This document shows, piece by piece, positions 1 through 5,457 of a stretch of DNA of 7,738 nucleotides; the first letter of the stretch is position 1; every line of letters starts with the position of its first letter. The stretch lies in NCBI GenBank assembly GCA_003520425.1, contig DOUU01000345.1:1-7738 (forward strand), given 5' to 3'. This DNA comes from Deltaproteobacteria bacterium (GTDB lineage Bacteria > Myxococcota_A > UBA9160). Under the pieces are notes generated by a model. That model saw only the letters and a program-made list of their open reading frames with translations, was not told the DNA's origin and did not search any database. Position numbers and translations under genes: made by a program.

Positions 1-455
1 GAGCCGATGTTGATGATGCGCCCGCCCTGCTTCTGCTTCAACATCGGCCGGAGCGCGGCGCGGGCGCAGCGAAAGGCGCCGGCCAAATTCACGGTCAGAA
101 CCTGGTCCCAGTCCTCGTCTTTCATCCGCAGGATCAGGCCGTCCCGGGTGATGCCCGCGTTGTTCACCAGCACGTCGATCGGTCCGAACGCAGCGCGCAC
201 CTCTTGGACGATGCGCTCGCAATCCTCCCATTGAGACACGTCGCCCGCGACCGCGATGGCGCGTGCGCCCGCCTCGCCAATCTCGCGTACCGTGGTTTCG
301 AGCGAGCCTTCGAAGAGCCTGTGCTCGCCCTCTTGGAGCGTCCGTGCCACACAGGCGACGCGGGCCCCCTCCGCCGCGAAGAGGCTCGCGACCGCCTTTC
401 CGATGCCGCGGCTTGCCCCGGTGACGAGCGCCACCTTGCCCTCGAGTTTGCCCAT
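1..455 (-). CDS. FabG-like short-chain dehydrogenase/reductase (SDR), C-terminus cut off by window edge
   Basis: NAD(P)-dependent oxidoreductase of the classical SDR family, cytosolic. From ATG at 455 the minus strand encodes 151 complete residues plus a split TCN (Ser) codon at the edge. The Rossmann signature TGASRGIG is at residues 12-19, the NNAG motif at about 99-102, followed by ITRDGLILRMKDEDW, which closely matches E. coli FabG. The sequence ends at GRIINIGS, whose Ser would be residue 152 and aligns with FabG catalytic Ser138; the Tyr-x3-Lys part lies outside the window. Compared with FabG it has about 13 extra residues after the second strand (ARTLQEGEHRLFEGSLE). This insertion occurs in other SDR subfamilies, so 3-oxoacyl-ACP reductase is not assured and the substrate is unknown. 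The ATG at 455 was chosen because MGKLEGKVALVTG is the usual SDR start and a purine-rich AGGGAG lies just upstream. An in-frame ATG at 575 would add 40 residues without SDR similarity. Confidence 0.93.
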   Translation of the reverse strand, partial: MGKLEGKVALVTGASRGIGKAVASLFAAEGARVACVARTLQEGEHRLFEGSLETTVREIGEAGARAIAVAGDVSQWEDCERIVQEVRAAFGPIDVLVNNAGITRDGLILRMKDEDWDQVLTVNLAGAFRCARAALRPMLKQKQGGRIINIG

Positions 456-469
456 GGCTCCCTGCTTGC

Positions 470-493
470 GCGGGCCGACCGAAGGCGGCCCGC
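470..493 (-). promoter_or_regulatory. GC-rich inverted repeat with UUCG-type loop upstream of the SDR gene
   Basis: The arms GCGGGCCG (470-477) and CGGCCCGC (486-493) are perfect 8-bp complements. Read on the minus strand, the 8-nt loop holds C-TTCG-G, the very stable UUCG tetraloop context, after one mismatch. The hairpin would end about 14 nt before the SDR start codon at 455, next to its ribosome binding site. No U-tract follows, so it is not an obvious terminator. A role in 5'-UTR structure or as a binding site is inference only. Confidence 0.35.
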
Positions 494-729
494 ATCTTGC
501 CTCTGCCCGCACGATCGGCTCGCCTGGGTTTCGCACAGGTCCTGGCGCAGCGCATGCAAGGAATAGCGCGCGCATCCCCCCGAATCCCTCCCGCGTCGCC
601 TCGAAGCGGAAACCAGGGTGGCTTGCGCCCGCGGGATCTTCGCCCTGCCCGTCGATCCATTCGGGAAGGTCTGGAGGCACCCGATTCGGGGGGCGGTGGA
701 GGGGGCCGGAGGGGACGAGGCGGATTTGG

Positions 730-742
730 GGCGCGGAGCGCC
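730..742 (-). terminator. Possible weak terminator hairpin after the small exported-protein gene
   Basis: GGCGC-GGA-GCGCC forms a 5-bp GC stem with a 3-nt loop about 20 nt beyond the stop codon at 764-762 of the minus-strand gene. There is no clear U-tract, only a short A/T-containing stretch, so an intrinsic terminator is only a possibility. Confidence 0.2.
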
Positions 743-761
743 TTGGGGCTCGCACCGAGGG

Positions 762-1166
762 CTACTGGCGCACCCGGGTAAACACCTCTGCAGCCCCGGA
801 GCCGCTGGCGCGGGTCCACATCCGGTCTCCGTCCACCACGAAGACGCGACGAACGCGCCGGTGGCGCTCGGGATCGAAATGCTCGACCACGAATGAGCCT
901 CCATCGGACGGCTTGATGGAGCAGGGATAGGTCGCGTCCATCGTGGGATGGTGGGTGTGACACCTGCCCGGACTGAAGGTGAGCCTCACGCGGGCCGGGG
1001 CCACCGCGGCCTCCTCCACGAGCGGGTTGGCGCCCGGGGAAGTGGCCGGTGCTCCTGCGGTGACCACCGGGTCCTGCGACTGCCAGGTCCCAAGGATGGC
1101 GGGCGTCGCCTGGGTCTTGGGCGCGGAGAGGAGCATGAGAAGAAGAGCGAACTGGTCGGGGCGCAT
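762..1166 (-). CDS. Small predicted exported protein of unknown function
   Basis: A 134-residue protein I do not recognise. The N-terminus (MRPDQFALLLMLLSAPKTQA) looks like a short Sec signal peptide with likely cleavage near A20, so the mature protein of about 114 residues would be periplasmic or exported. The mature part begins with an LGTWQS stretch, reminiscent of lipocalin-like beta-barrel starts. A Pro/Ala linker (about 31-57) follows, then a beta-rich segment (58-134) ending WTRASGSGAAEVFTRVRQ. Two cysteines (C69, C82) could form a disulfide, and H70, H72, H73 lie between them. The ATG at 1166 has a purine-rich AGAAGG immediately upstream with unusually short spacing. The gene follows plsC in the same direction after a 162-bp gap. 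It appears real because of the signal peptide and the coherent beta-rich C-terminal pattern, but the function is open. Confidence 0.68.
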   Translation of the reverse strand: MRPDQFALLLMLLSAPKTQATPAILGTWQSQDPVVTAGAPATSPGANPLVEEAAVAPARVRLTFSPGRCHTHHPTMDATYPCSIKPSDGGSFVVEHFDPERHRRVRRVFVVDGDRMWTRASGSGAAEVFTRVRQ

Positions 1167-1328
1167 GCCCTTCTATCGGCCACCGCGTCCGGAAGACACT
1201 GTGACTCGCCTCACGGCAAGAGGGCTCTCCAAGTGGCCGAGCTCCCGAGGAAACCCCGCCGGAGACCGCCCGCGGCGCTTTCGGGCAGCCCCTGCGACCG
1301 CCCTCGCCTCGCGTCTTTCGTCCGAGCC

Positions 1329-2078
1329 CTAGCCCGCGGCCTGCGGCAGGCTCTTTTCCCCGAGCTCCAGAGCGAAGCGGTCGCGGACGACCTCCACGAG
1401 CTCGTCCAGCTCGGCGGCAGCGACTGCCTCGTAGGAGATCTCATCCAGCACCCGGATCCGGATCGCATGACGGCCCTGCAGAACGAAGCCGCGCTTGGGC
1501 AGCGCGTTGCCCGTGCCCTCCAGCACGATCGGGAGGAGCGGTGCGCCCATGCGCTGTGCCAGGGCGAACGCGCCGGGCTTGAAAGGGCGCAGCCTTCCGT
1601 CCACCGAACGCGTGCCTTCCGGAAACATCATGATGGAGCTGCCGCTGGCGAGCTCTTGCTCGCAGGCCCGCATCATCTGCGCGATGCTGGCGCGATCCCC
1701 CCGACGCAGCTTGATGTAGCGATTGAGGCTCATGTTCCAGCCAATGAAGGGAACCCGGAAATTCTCGATTTTCGAAACCCACTTGAAGTGCCTGAAGAGC
1801 CGGAACAGAACGAGGATATCGAGGAGCGACTGATGATTTGCCACCATGACGTACGCCACGCCGGGCCGAATCTTCTCTCGTCCGATCACCTGCACGGGCC
1901 AGGCGGGGTTGAGCCAGGTGTAGAGGGACGCCCAAAAACAGGTGAAGCGATGGAGCAGAACCCGCCTGCGGTCGAAGGGTGCCGTCACCGCCCAAATCAC
2001 AACCGCGACCGGAAACAGAAGCACCGAGCTCACGCCCAGGAAGATCCAGAAGCAAAGTGACATCAGCCGGCGCCGCAC
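1329..2078 (-). CDS. plsC: PlsC-family lysophospholipid (1-acylglycerol-3-phosphate) acyltransferase
   Basis: A membrane-associated acyltransferase of 249 residues, the normal size for PlsC. It is predicted to acylate the sn-2 position of lysophosphatidic acid to give phosphatidic acid in phospholipid synthesis. An N-terminal hydrophobic helix spans about residues 7-31. Motif I is the catalytic H-x4-D in NHQSLLD (H82, D87). A basic segment follows (WVSKIENFRVPFIGWN, 100-115, then R120). Motif III is FPEGTRS (152-158), and motif IV is APLLPIVLEG (179-188). The start is taken as GTG at 2078, with a weak AGG five bases upstream; ATG at 2063 (MSLCFW) would remove five residues and is equally possible. 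It is divergent from apaG with a 74-bp gap. The exact lysolipid substrate cannot be read from sequence; related enzymes acylate other lysophospholipids. Confidence 0.93.
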   Translation of the reverse strand: MRRRLMSLCFWIFLGVSSVLLFPVAVVIWAVTAPFDRRRVLLHRFTCFWASLYTWLNPAWPVQVIGREKIRPGVAYVMVANHQSLLDILVLFRLFRHFKWVSKIENFRVPFIGWNMSLNRYIKLRRGDRASIAQMMRACEQELASGSSIMMFPEGTRSVDGRLRPFKPGAFALAQRMGAPLLPIVLEGTGNALPKRGFVLQGRHAIRIRVLDEISYEAVAAAELDELVEVVRDRFALELGEKSLPQAAG

Positions 2079-2127
2079 GCGACCTGTGTAGCACTGCGTC
2101 GCCCCAGCCGCGAAAGGGCGGTCCCCG

Positions 2128-2152
2128 GCCGCCGGGATGCTAGCTTGGCGGC
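2128..2152. promoter_or_regulatory. Inverted repeat directly before the apaG start codon
   Basis: GCCGCC (2128-2133) and GGCGGC (2147-2152) are complementary arms around a 13-nt centre that contains the palindrome GCTAGC. The right arm abuts the ATG at 2153, where the ribosome binding site should be. It may be an operator or a translation-limiting hairpin in the plsC-apaG divergent region, or chance in GC-rich DNA. No clear sigma70 promoter was identified in this 74-bp gap. Confidence 0.22.
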
Positions 2153-2542
2153 ATGCCGAGCTCCCTTGCGGTGACGAAAGGGGTACGGGTCGAGGTCACG
2201 TCGCGTTACGTGGCCGAACGCTCCGCACCCGAGGATGGAGAATGGTTCTTTGCGTACACCGTACGCATCACGAACCAGGGCGCCGAGACCGTCCAACTGA
2301 TCTCACGCCACTGGATCATCACCGATGCCGAGGGTCGGCAGCAGCAAGTGAAGGGTCCGGGCGTGGTGGGGGAGCAGCCGACCCTGCGACCCGGCGAGAG
2401 CTTCGAGTACACTTCAGCGTGTCCATTGGGCACATCCATTGGTGCGATGCAGGGAACCTATCAGATGGTCACGAGCGCGGGCGAACGCTTCGACGCGAAG
2501 ATCGCGCCCTTCACTCTGTCCGAGCCCTACGCGATGAACTGA
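2153..2542 (+). CDS. apaG: ApaG domain protein
   Basis: A 129-residue single-domain ApaG protein, the family's usual length. ApaG has an immunoglobulin/fibronectin-III-like beta-sandwich fold. It was genetically linked to Co2+ resistance and Mg2+ efflux in Salmonella, but its biochemical role is unsettled. Family hallmarks are TVRITNQGAETVQL (36-49), SRHWIITDAEG (51-61), the KGPGVVGEQP loop (67-76), LRPGESFEYTSACPL (78-92) and the C-terminal GTYQM...F...IAPFTL pattern (101-122). C90 stands where glycine is common in YTSGCPL-like motifs. The ATG at 2153 has only a weak ribosome binding site. This is the first gene of the plus-strand cluster, and the next start lies 5 bp after its stop. There is no functional link to ergothioneine, so co-transcription may be incidental. 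Confidence 0.95.
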   Translation: MPSSLAVTKGVRVEVTSRYVAERSAPEDGEWFFAYTVRITNQGAETVQLISRHWIITDAEGRQQQVKGPGVVGEQPTLRPGESFEYTSACPLGTSIGAMQGTYQMVTSAGERFDAKIAPFTLSEPYAMN

Positions 2543-2547
2543 CGCCG

Positions 2548-3102
2548 ATGCAAGAAGAGCCCCGCCCGAATCCCGTACATCCTCCGCGCTACGGCAGTGC
2601 GCCGCTCCCGGTCCGCCGCTACGTGCCGGGGAGCGGGGCTCCGCACCCCAGCCACAGCTCCAAGGCCGCGGGCGTGCTCGGCCGCGAGCGCCTTCTTCCG
2701 AGCGACCAATGGGCGGAGCAGACGAGTTACATCCACGGGGTCGATCTTTTCAACCACGCCTTCTGGTGGGAAGCGCATGAAGCGTGGGAGGGCCTTTGGG
2801 CCCGGGCGCAAGGCACGCAGCGCCTGTTTCTGCAAGGCTTGATCCAGCTCGCGGCCGCACTCCTCAAGCACGAGATGCGCAGCGTCGCCGGCTCGGTGCG
2901 TCTTGTCCGCGAGGCCCGCGCCAAGCTGGTCGCGGTCTGCCAGCGAGAGCGTTTGGCGCGTGGCCAGCGCTTTATGGGCGTGGATGTGCCCACGCTGCTT
3001 CAGGCCATCGACGCGGCGTTTGCCCCCGTGTTTCCGACCGAGCGTCAGGGGGCAGTTCCGCCGCTGGCTCGACCCTTGGTGCTCGAGCTCCGCAGGAGCT
3101 AG
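2548..3102 (+). CDS. DUF309 family protein
   Basis: A 184-residue protein with a DUF309 domain, a small all-helical family of unknown function. The defining motif LFNHAFWWEAHEAWEGLW is at residues 67-84 (H70, E75, H77, E78, E81 are candidate conserved polar residues). It is followed by the second helix, QGLIQLAAALLKH (96-108), and a third, RLVREARAKLVAV (118-130). The first ~55 residues (Pro/Arg/Ser-rich) look disordered and resemble nothing known to me. The ATG at 2548 was chosen because it is the first start after the apaG stop and the next in-frame ATG falls after the motif; no strong Shine-Dalgarno is seen, so translational coupling to apaG (5-bp gap) is likely. The stop overlaps the ribosome-binding region of the ABC ATPase gene, whose GTG lies 4 bp downstream. 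Confidence 0.88.
   Translation: MQEEPRPNPVHPPRYGSAPLPVRRYVPGSGAPHPSHSSKAAGVLGRERLLPSDQWAEQTSYIHGVDLFNHAFWWEAHEAWEGLWARAQGTQRLFLQGLIQLAAALLKHEMRSVAGSVRLVREARAKLVAVCQRERLARGQRFMGVDVPTLLQAIDAAFAPVFPTERQGAVPPLARPLVLELRRS
3094..3098 (+). promoter_or_regulatory. Ribosome binding site that sets the GTG start of the ABC ATPase
   Basis: AGGAG lies inside the last codons of the DUF309 gene, 8 nt before GTG at 3107. It supports the GTG start over the long open frame extending upstream to 2903, which overlaps DUF309 and has no ABC similarity before residue 1 of this call. Confidence 0.7.
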
Positions 3103-3106
3103 TCAC

Positions 3107-3859
3107 GTGCTGTCGCTGCGTGGCGTCTCGAAGACCTTCGAAAAAACCCCGGCGGTCCGTGACGTCGACCTGGACTTCACTCCCCGCACCACGACGGTCT
3201 TGATCGGCGCGAGCGGATGCGGAAAGTCGACGCTCCTGCGCCTCGCCCTGGGGCTCGTGATGCCAGACCGGGGGAGCGTGCACCTGGACGGAGAGCGGGT
3301 GGATGCACGGAGTGCTCCCGCGCTGCGTCGCCGCATGGGCTACGTGATTCAGGACGGAGGGCTCTTTCCCCACCTCGACGCCGGCCGCAACGTGAGCCTC
3401 ATGGCGCGTCACCTTGGTTGGGAAGCCGAACGCACCAGGGAGCGCGTCCTTGAACTCGCCCGCCTGACCCGCTTCCCCGAAAGCGCTCTCGACCGGTTTC
3501 CAGTGCAGCTCTCGGGAGGGCAGCGCCAGCGGGTCGGGCTGATGCGAGCCCTTCTGCTCGACCCTGAGGTGCTGCTGCTCGACGAGCCCCTCGCGGCCCT
3601 CGACCCCCTGGTGCGCGCGGAGCTCCAAGACGGCTTGCGCGAGATCTTCCGAAACCTTGGCAAGACCGTGGTGCTTGTCACGCACGACCTCGCCGAGGCC
3701 GCATTCTTTGGCGATTGCATCGTTCTCTTGCGTGACGGGAGCGTGGTCCAGTCCGGCACGCTGCGGAATCTCGTCGAGGCTCCGGCGGACGAGTACGTGA
3801 GCCGCTTCGTGCGGGCGCAGCGCACCCTCCACGTGACTGGAGCAGAGGCCGCGCGGTGA
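3107..3859 (+). CDS. ABC transporter ATPase, betaine/quaternary amine type (OpuCA/ProV/EgtV-like), without CBS domains
   Basis: A cytoplasmic ATPase that would energise the adjacent fused binding-protein/permease. It has 250 residues. The complete ABC set is visible: Walker A GASGCGKST (34-42), Q-loop YVIQDGGLFPH (Q82), signature LSGGQ (135-139), Walker B LLLDE (156-160), D-loop LAALD (162-166) and H-loop H193 in VLVTHDLAEA. The text around the Q-loop and signature (FPVQLSGGQRQRVGLMRALLLDP) matches the glycine betaine/choline branch. Many osmoregulatory members (ProV, OpuAA, OpuCA) are near 380-400 residues because of C-terminal tandem CBS domains; this protein stops after the ATPase domain, so CBS-based ionic-strength gating is not expected. 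The last bases form a 4-bp GTGA overlap with the next gene, a strong sign of co-translation. Position before egtBD suggests an ergothioneine-type substrate (inference). Confidence 0.93.
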   Translation: MLSLRGVSKTFEKTPAVRDVDLDFTPRTTTVLIGASGCGKSTLLRLALGLVMPDRGSVHLDGERVDARSAPALRRRMGYVIQDGGLFPHLDAGRNVSLMARHLGWEAERTRERVLELARLTRFPESALDRFPVQLSGGQRQRVGLMRALLLDPEVLLLDEPLAALDPLVRAELQDGLREIFRNLGKTVVLVTHDLAEAAFFGDCIVLLRDGSVVQSGTLRNLVEAPADEYVSRFVRAQRTLHVTGAEAAR

Positions 3860-5388
3860 AGCGTCCGGAGCGTGGCGGCCGGCGCTGGCTTGTGACCGCC
3901 ACGCTTGCCCTCGCCGGGTGCGTTCCTTCGTGCTCCGGAGACGGGGCCGGGGCGGCTCCGCCCGTCAGGATTGGCTCGAAGCAGTTCACCGAATCTGTCG
4001 TGCTCGGGGAACTGGCGGCGGCCCTCGTGCGCGCCAGCGGCAGTCCCGCCGAGCATCTCAGCCAGCTCGGGGGAACGCAGGTCCTCTGGAACGCCCTCGT
4101 GCGAGGGGAAATCGACGTGTACCCAGAGTACACGGGGACACTCGAGCAGGAGATCCTGAAAGGCGACGAGGTGAGGGGAGAAGCGGAGCTTCGCGAGGCG
4201 CTCGCGTCCTATGGCGTCGTGATGTCCCGCCCGCTCGGATTCAACGACACCTACGCGCTCGGCATGAAAGCGGCCCGGGCTGGGGCCCTCGGCATCCGTT
4301 CGATCTCCGATCTCAAACGCCACCCCGAGCTGCGCTTCGGCTTCACGAACGAATTCATGGACCGAGCCGACGGCTGGCCGGGGCTCAAGGCGCGCTACGC
4401 GTTGCCGCAAGAGGATGTGCGGGGTCTCGATCACGATCTCGCCTACCGCGGCCTTAGCGCGGACACGATCGACGTGACGGATCTCTATTCCACCGACGCG
4501 GACATCTCGTACTACGGCCTCCGAGTTCTTCAGGATGATCTCAATTACTTTTCGGTGTATGACGCGGTTTGGCTTATCCGGGCCGATCTCAAGGCAAGGG
4601 CGCCTGCCGCGGTAGCCGCCCTCGCCCGCCTCGAGGGGAAGATCGACGCAAGTGCCATGGCGGCGATGAACGCGCGCGCGAAGCTCCGTCGGGTGCCGGA
4701 ATCCCGCGTCGCAAAAGACTTCCTTGCGGTGAATCTCGGTCTCACCGTGGCACAGGAGGAGCAGGGACGGGGAGCTCGGATCCTGCGCCGCACGGAGGAG
4801 CACCTCGCCCTTGTGGCGGTGTCTCTCAGCGGGGCGCTGTGTCTGGCGCTCCCGCTTGGCATCTTGGCGGCGCGCTGGCCGCGACTTGGCGCCGTGGTGC
4901 TCGCTGCGACAGGCGTGCTGCAGACGATTCCCTCGCTCGCACTCCTTGTGTTCATGATCCCACTCCTTGGGATTGGCGCGCCGCCAGCGGTGGCCGCGCT
5001 CTTCCTCTACAGCCTTCTTCCCATCGTCCGCAATGCCCATGCGGGTTTGACGGGAATCCCGGCACCCTTGCGGGAGTCCGCGGAGGCGCTCGGTCTCTCG
5101 CCGGTGGCACGCCTTTGGCACGTCGAGCTGCCCCTTGCCTCCCCGTCAATCCTTGCCGGAGTCAAGACGTCCGCGGTCATCAACGTCGGCACAGCGACGC
5201 TTGGCGCGGTGATCGGCGCGGGCGGATATGGGCAGCCCATCCTGACCGGAATCCGCCTGGACGACGTCGGGCTCATCCTGGAGGGGGCGGTGCCGGCTGC
5301 GCTTCTCGCGGTGGGGGTTCAGGCCCTTTTCGCCGGCGTTGAGCGCTGGGTGGTGCCGCTCGGGCTGCGGCTCGCGAGCAAAGATTAA
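3856..5388 (+). CDS. Fused substrate-binding lipoprotein and permease of a betaine-type ABC transporter, candidate ergothioneine/hercynine importer (EgtU-like)
   Basis: A 510-residue fusion. Residues 1-22 form a signal with a lipobox LAGC (19-22). Residues ~36-300 are an OpuBC/OsmF-type binding domain: IGSKQFTESVVLGEL (39-53), GGTQVLWNAL (72-81), DVYPEYTGT (87-95), DVTDLYSTDADI (206-217), then an aromatic-rich stretch with Y219, Y220, Y231, F232, Y235 and W239. Residues ~312-508 are a BPD_transp_1 permease: helices near 316-339, 345-372 (VLQTIPSLALLVFMIPLLGIG), 376-394 and 474-497, an EAA loop (ESAEALGLSPVARLWHVELPLA, 407-428 with LASPSILAG after) and ATLGAVIGAGGYG (447-459). The usual fusion in this family (e.g. 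BusAB, Helicobacter EgtU) has permease first; here the order is reversed. It starts at GTG 3856 with GAGG upstream, overlapping the ATPase stop. Ergothioneine is a betaine, and egtB and egtD follow, so uptake of ergothioneine or hercynine is the favoured inference; glycine betaine, choline or carnitine are alternatives. Confidence 0.92.
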   Translation: MKRPERGGRRWLVTATLALAGCVPSCSGDGAGAAPPVRIGSKQFTESVVLGELAAALVRASGSPAEHLSQLGGTQVLWNALVRGEIDVYPEYTGTLEQEILKGDEVRGEAELREALASYGVVMSRPLGFNDTYALGMKAARAGALGIRSISDLKRHPELRFGFTNEFMDRADGWPGLKARYALPQEDVRGLDHDLAYRGLSADTIDVTDLYSTDADISYYGLRVLQDDLNYFSVYDAVWLIRADLKARAPAAVAALARLEGKIDASAMAAMNARAKLRRVPESRVAKDFLAVNLGLTVAQEEQGRGARILRRTEEHLALVAVSLSGALCLALPLGILAARWPRLGAVVLAATGVLQTIPSLALLVFMIPLLGIGAPPAVAALFLYSLLPIVRNAHAGLTGIPAPLRESAEALGLSPVARLWHVELPLASPSILAGVKTSAVINVGTATLGAVIGAGGYGQPILTGIRLDDVGLILEGAVPAALLAVGVQALFAGVERWVVPLGLRLASKD

Positions 5389-5457
5389 CGCTCGCGTTCT
5401 CGCGGGCGCGGCATACACTCCGTCTGGGGCCGTGGGGGGGGCAGGAGGGCCGCTGCC
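5389..5457 (+). promoter_or_regulatory. Leader of egtB with strong ribosome binding site and G8 run
   Basis: This 69-bp gap is the only real spacer in the plus-strand cluster between 2542 and egtD. AGGAGG at 5443-5448 stands 9 nt before the ATG at 5458, a near-consensus ribosome binding site. A run of eight G (5434-5441) lies just upstream of it. TACACT at 5414-5419 is a possible -10 element, but no matching -35 is seen at normal spacing, so an internal egtB promoter is possible but unproven. Confidence 0.5.

Larger units (their letters stand above)
456..761. other. Gene-free stretch between SDR and hypothetical gene
   Basis: About 306 bp with no recognisable protein in any frame. Open frames exist here on both strands, but they are rich in Pro, Arg, Gly and Ala, as expected of GC-rich non-coding or antisense sequence. 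The contents seen are the 470-493 inverted repeat and a small hairpin at 730-742. It probably holds the SDR promoter on the minus strand, but no convincing -35/-10 pair was found. Confidence 0.5.

Noticed and set aside
1268..1286. GCCCG/CGGGC inverted repeat as a terminator downstream of plsC
   Set aside because: Only 5 bp of stem with a 9-nt loop and no U-tract; expected by chance at this GC content.
948..2060. 370-codon plus-strand open frame over plsC and the small exported gene
   Set aside because: It is antisense to plsC, which has complete acyltransferase motifs; the His/Arg/Glu-rich composition looks like a shadow frame.
2137..2547. Upstream extension of the DUF309 frame through apaG
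   Set aside because: It would overlap all of apaG in another frame with no similarity to DUF309; the ATG at 2548 right after the apaG stop fits better.
2972..3832. 286-codon minus-strand open frame over the ATPase gene
   Set aside because: Antisense shadow of the ABC ATPase; no domain similarity, while the plus frame has every ABC motif.
3409..5121. 570-codon open frame on the minus strand across the transporter genes
   Set aside because: It is antisense to two well-supported ABC genes and shows Arg/Ala/Pro-rich, low-complexity composition with no recognisable motif; long antisense frames are common in GC-rich DNA.
5414..5419. TACACT as a sigma70 -10 box for egtB
   Set aside because: No -35-like sequence lies at 16-18 bp spacing, and the gene may be read from an upstream operon promoter; noted only within the leader entry.
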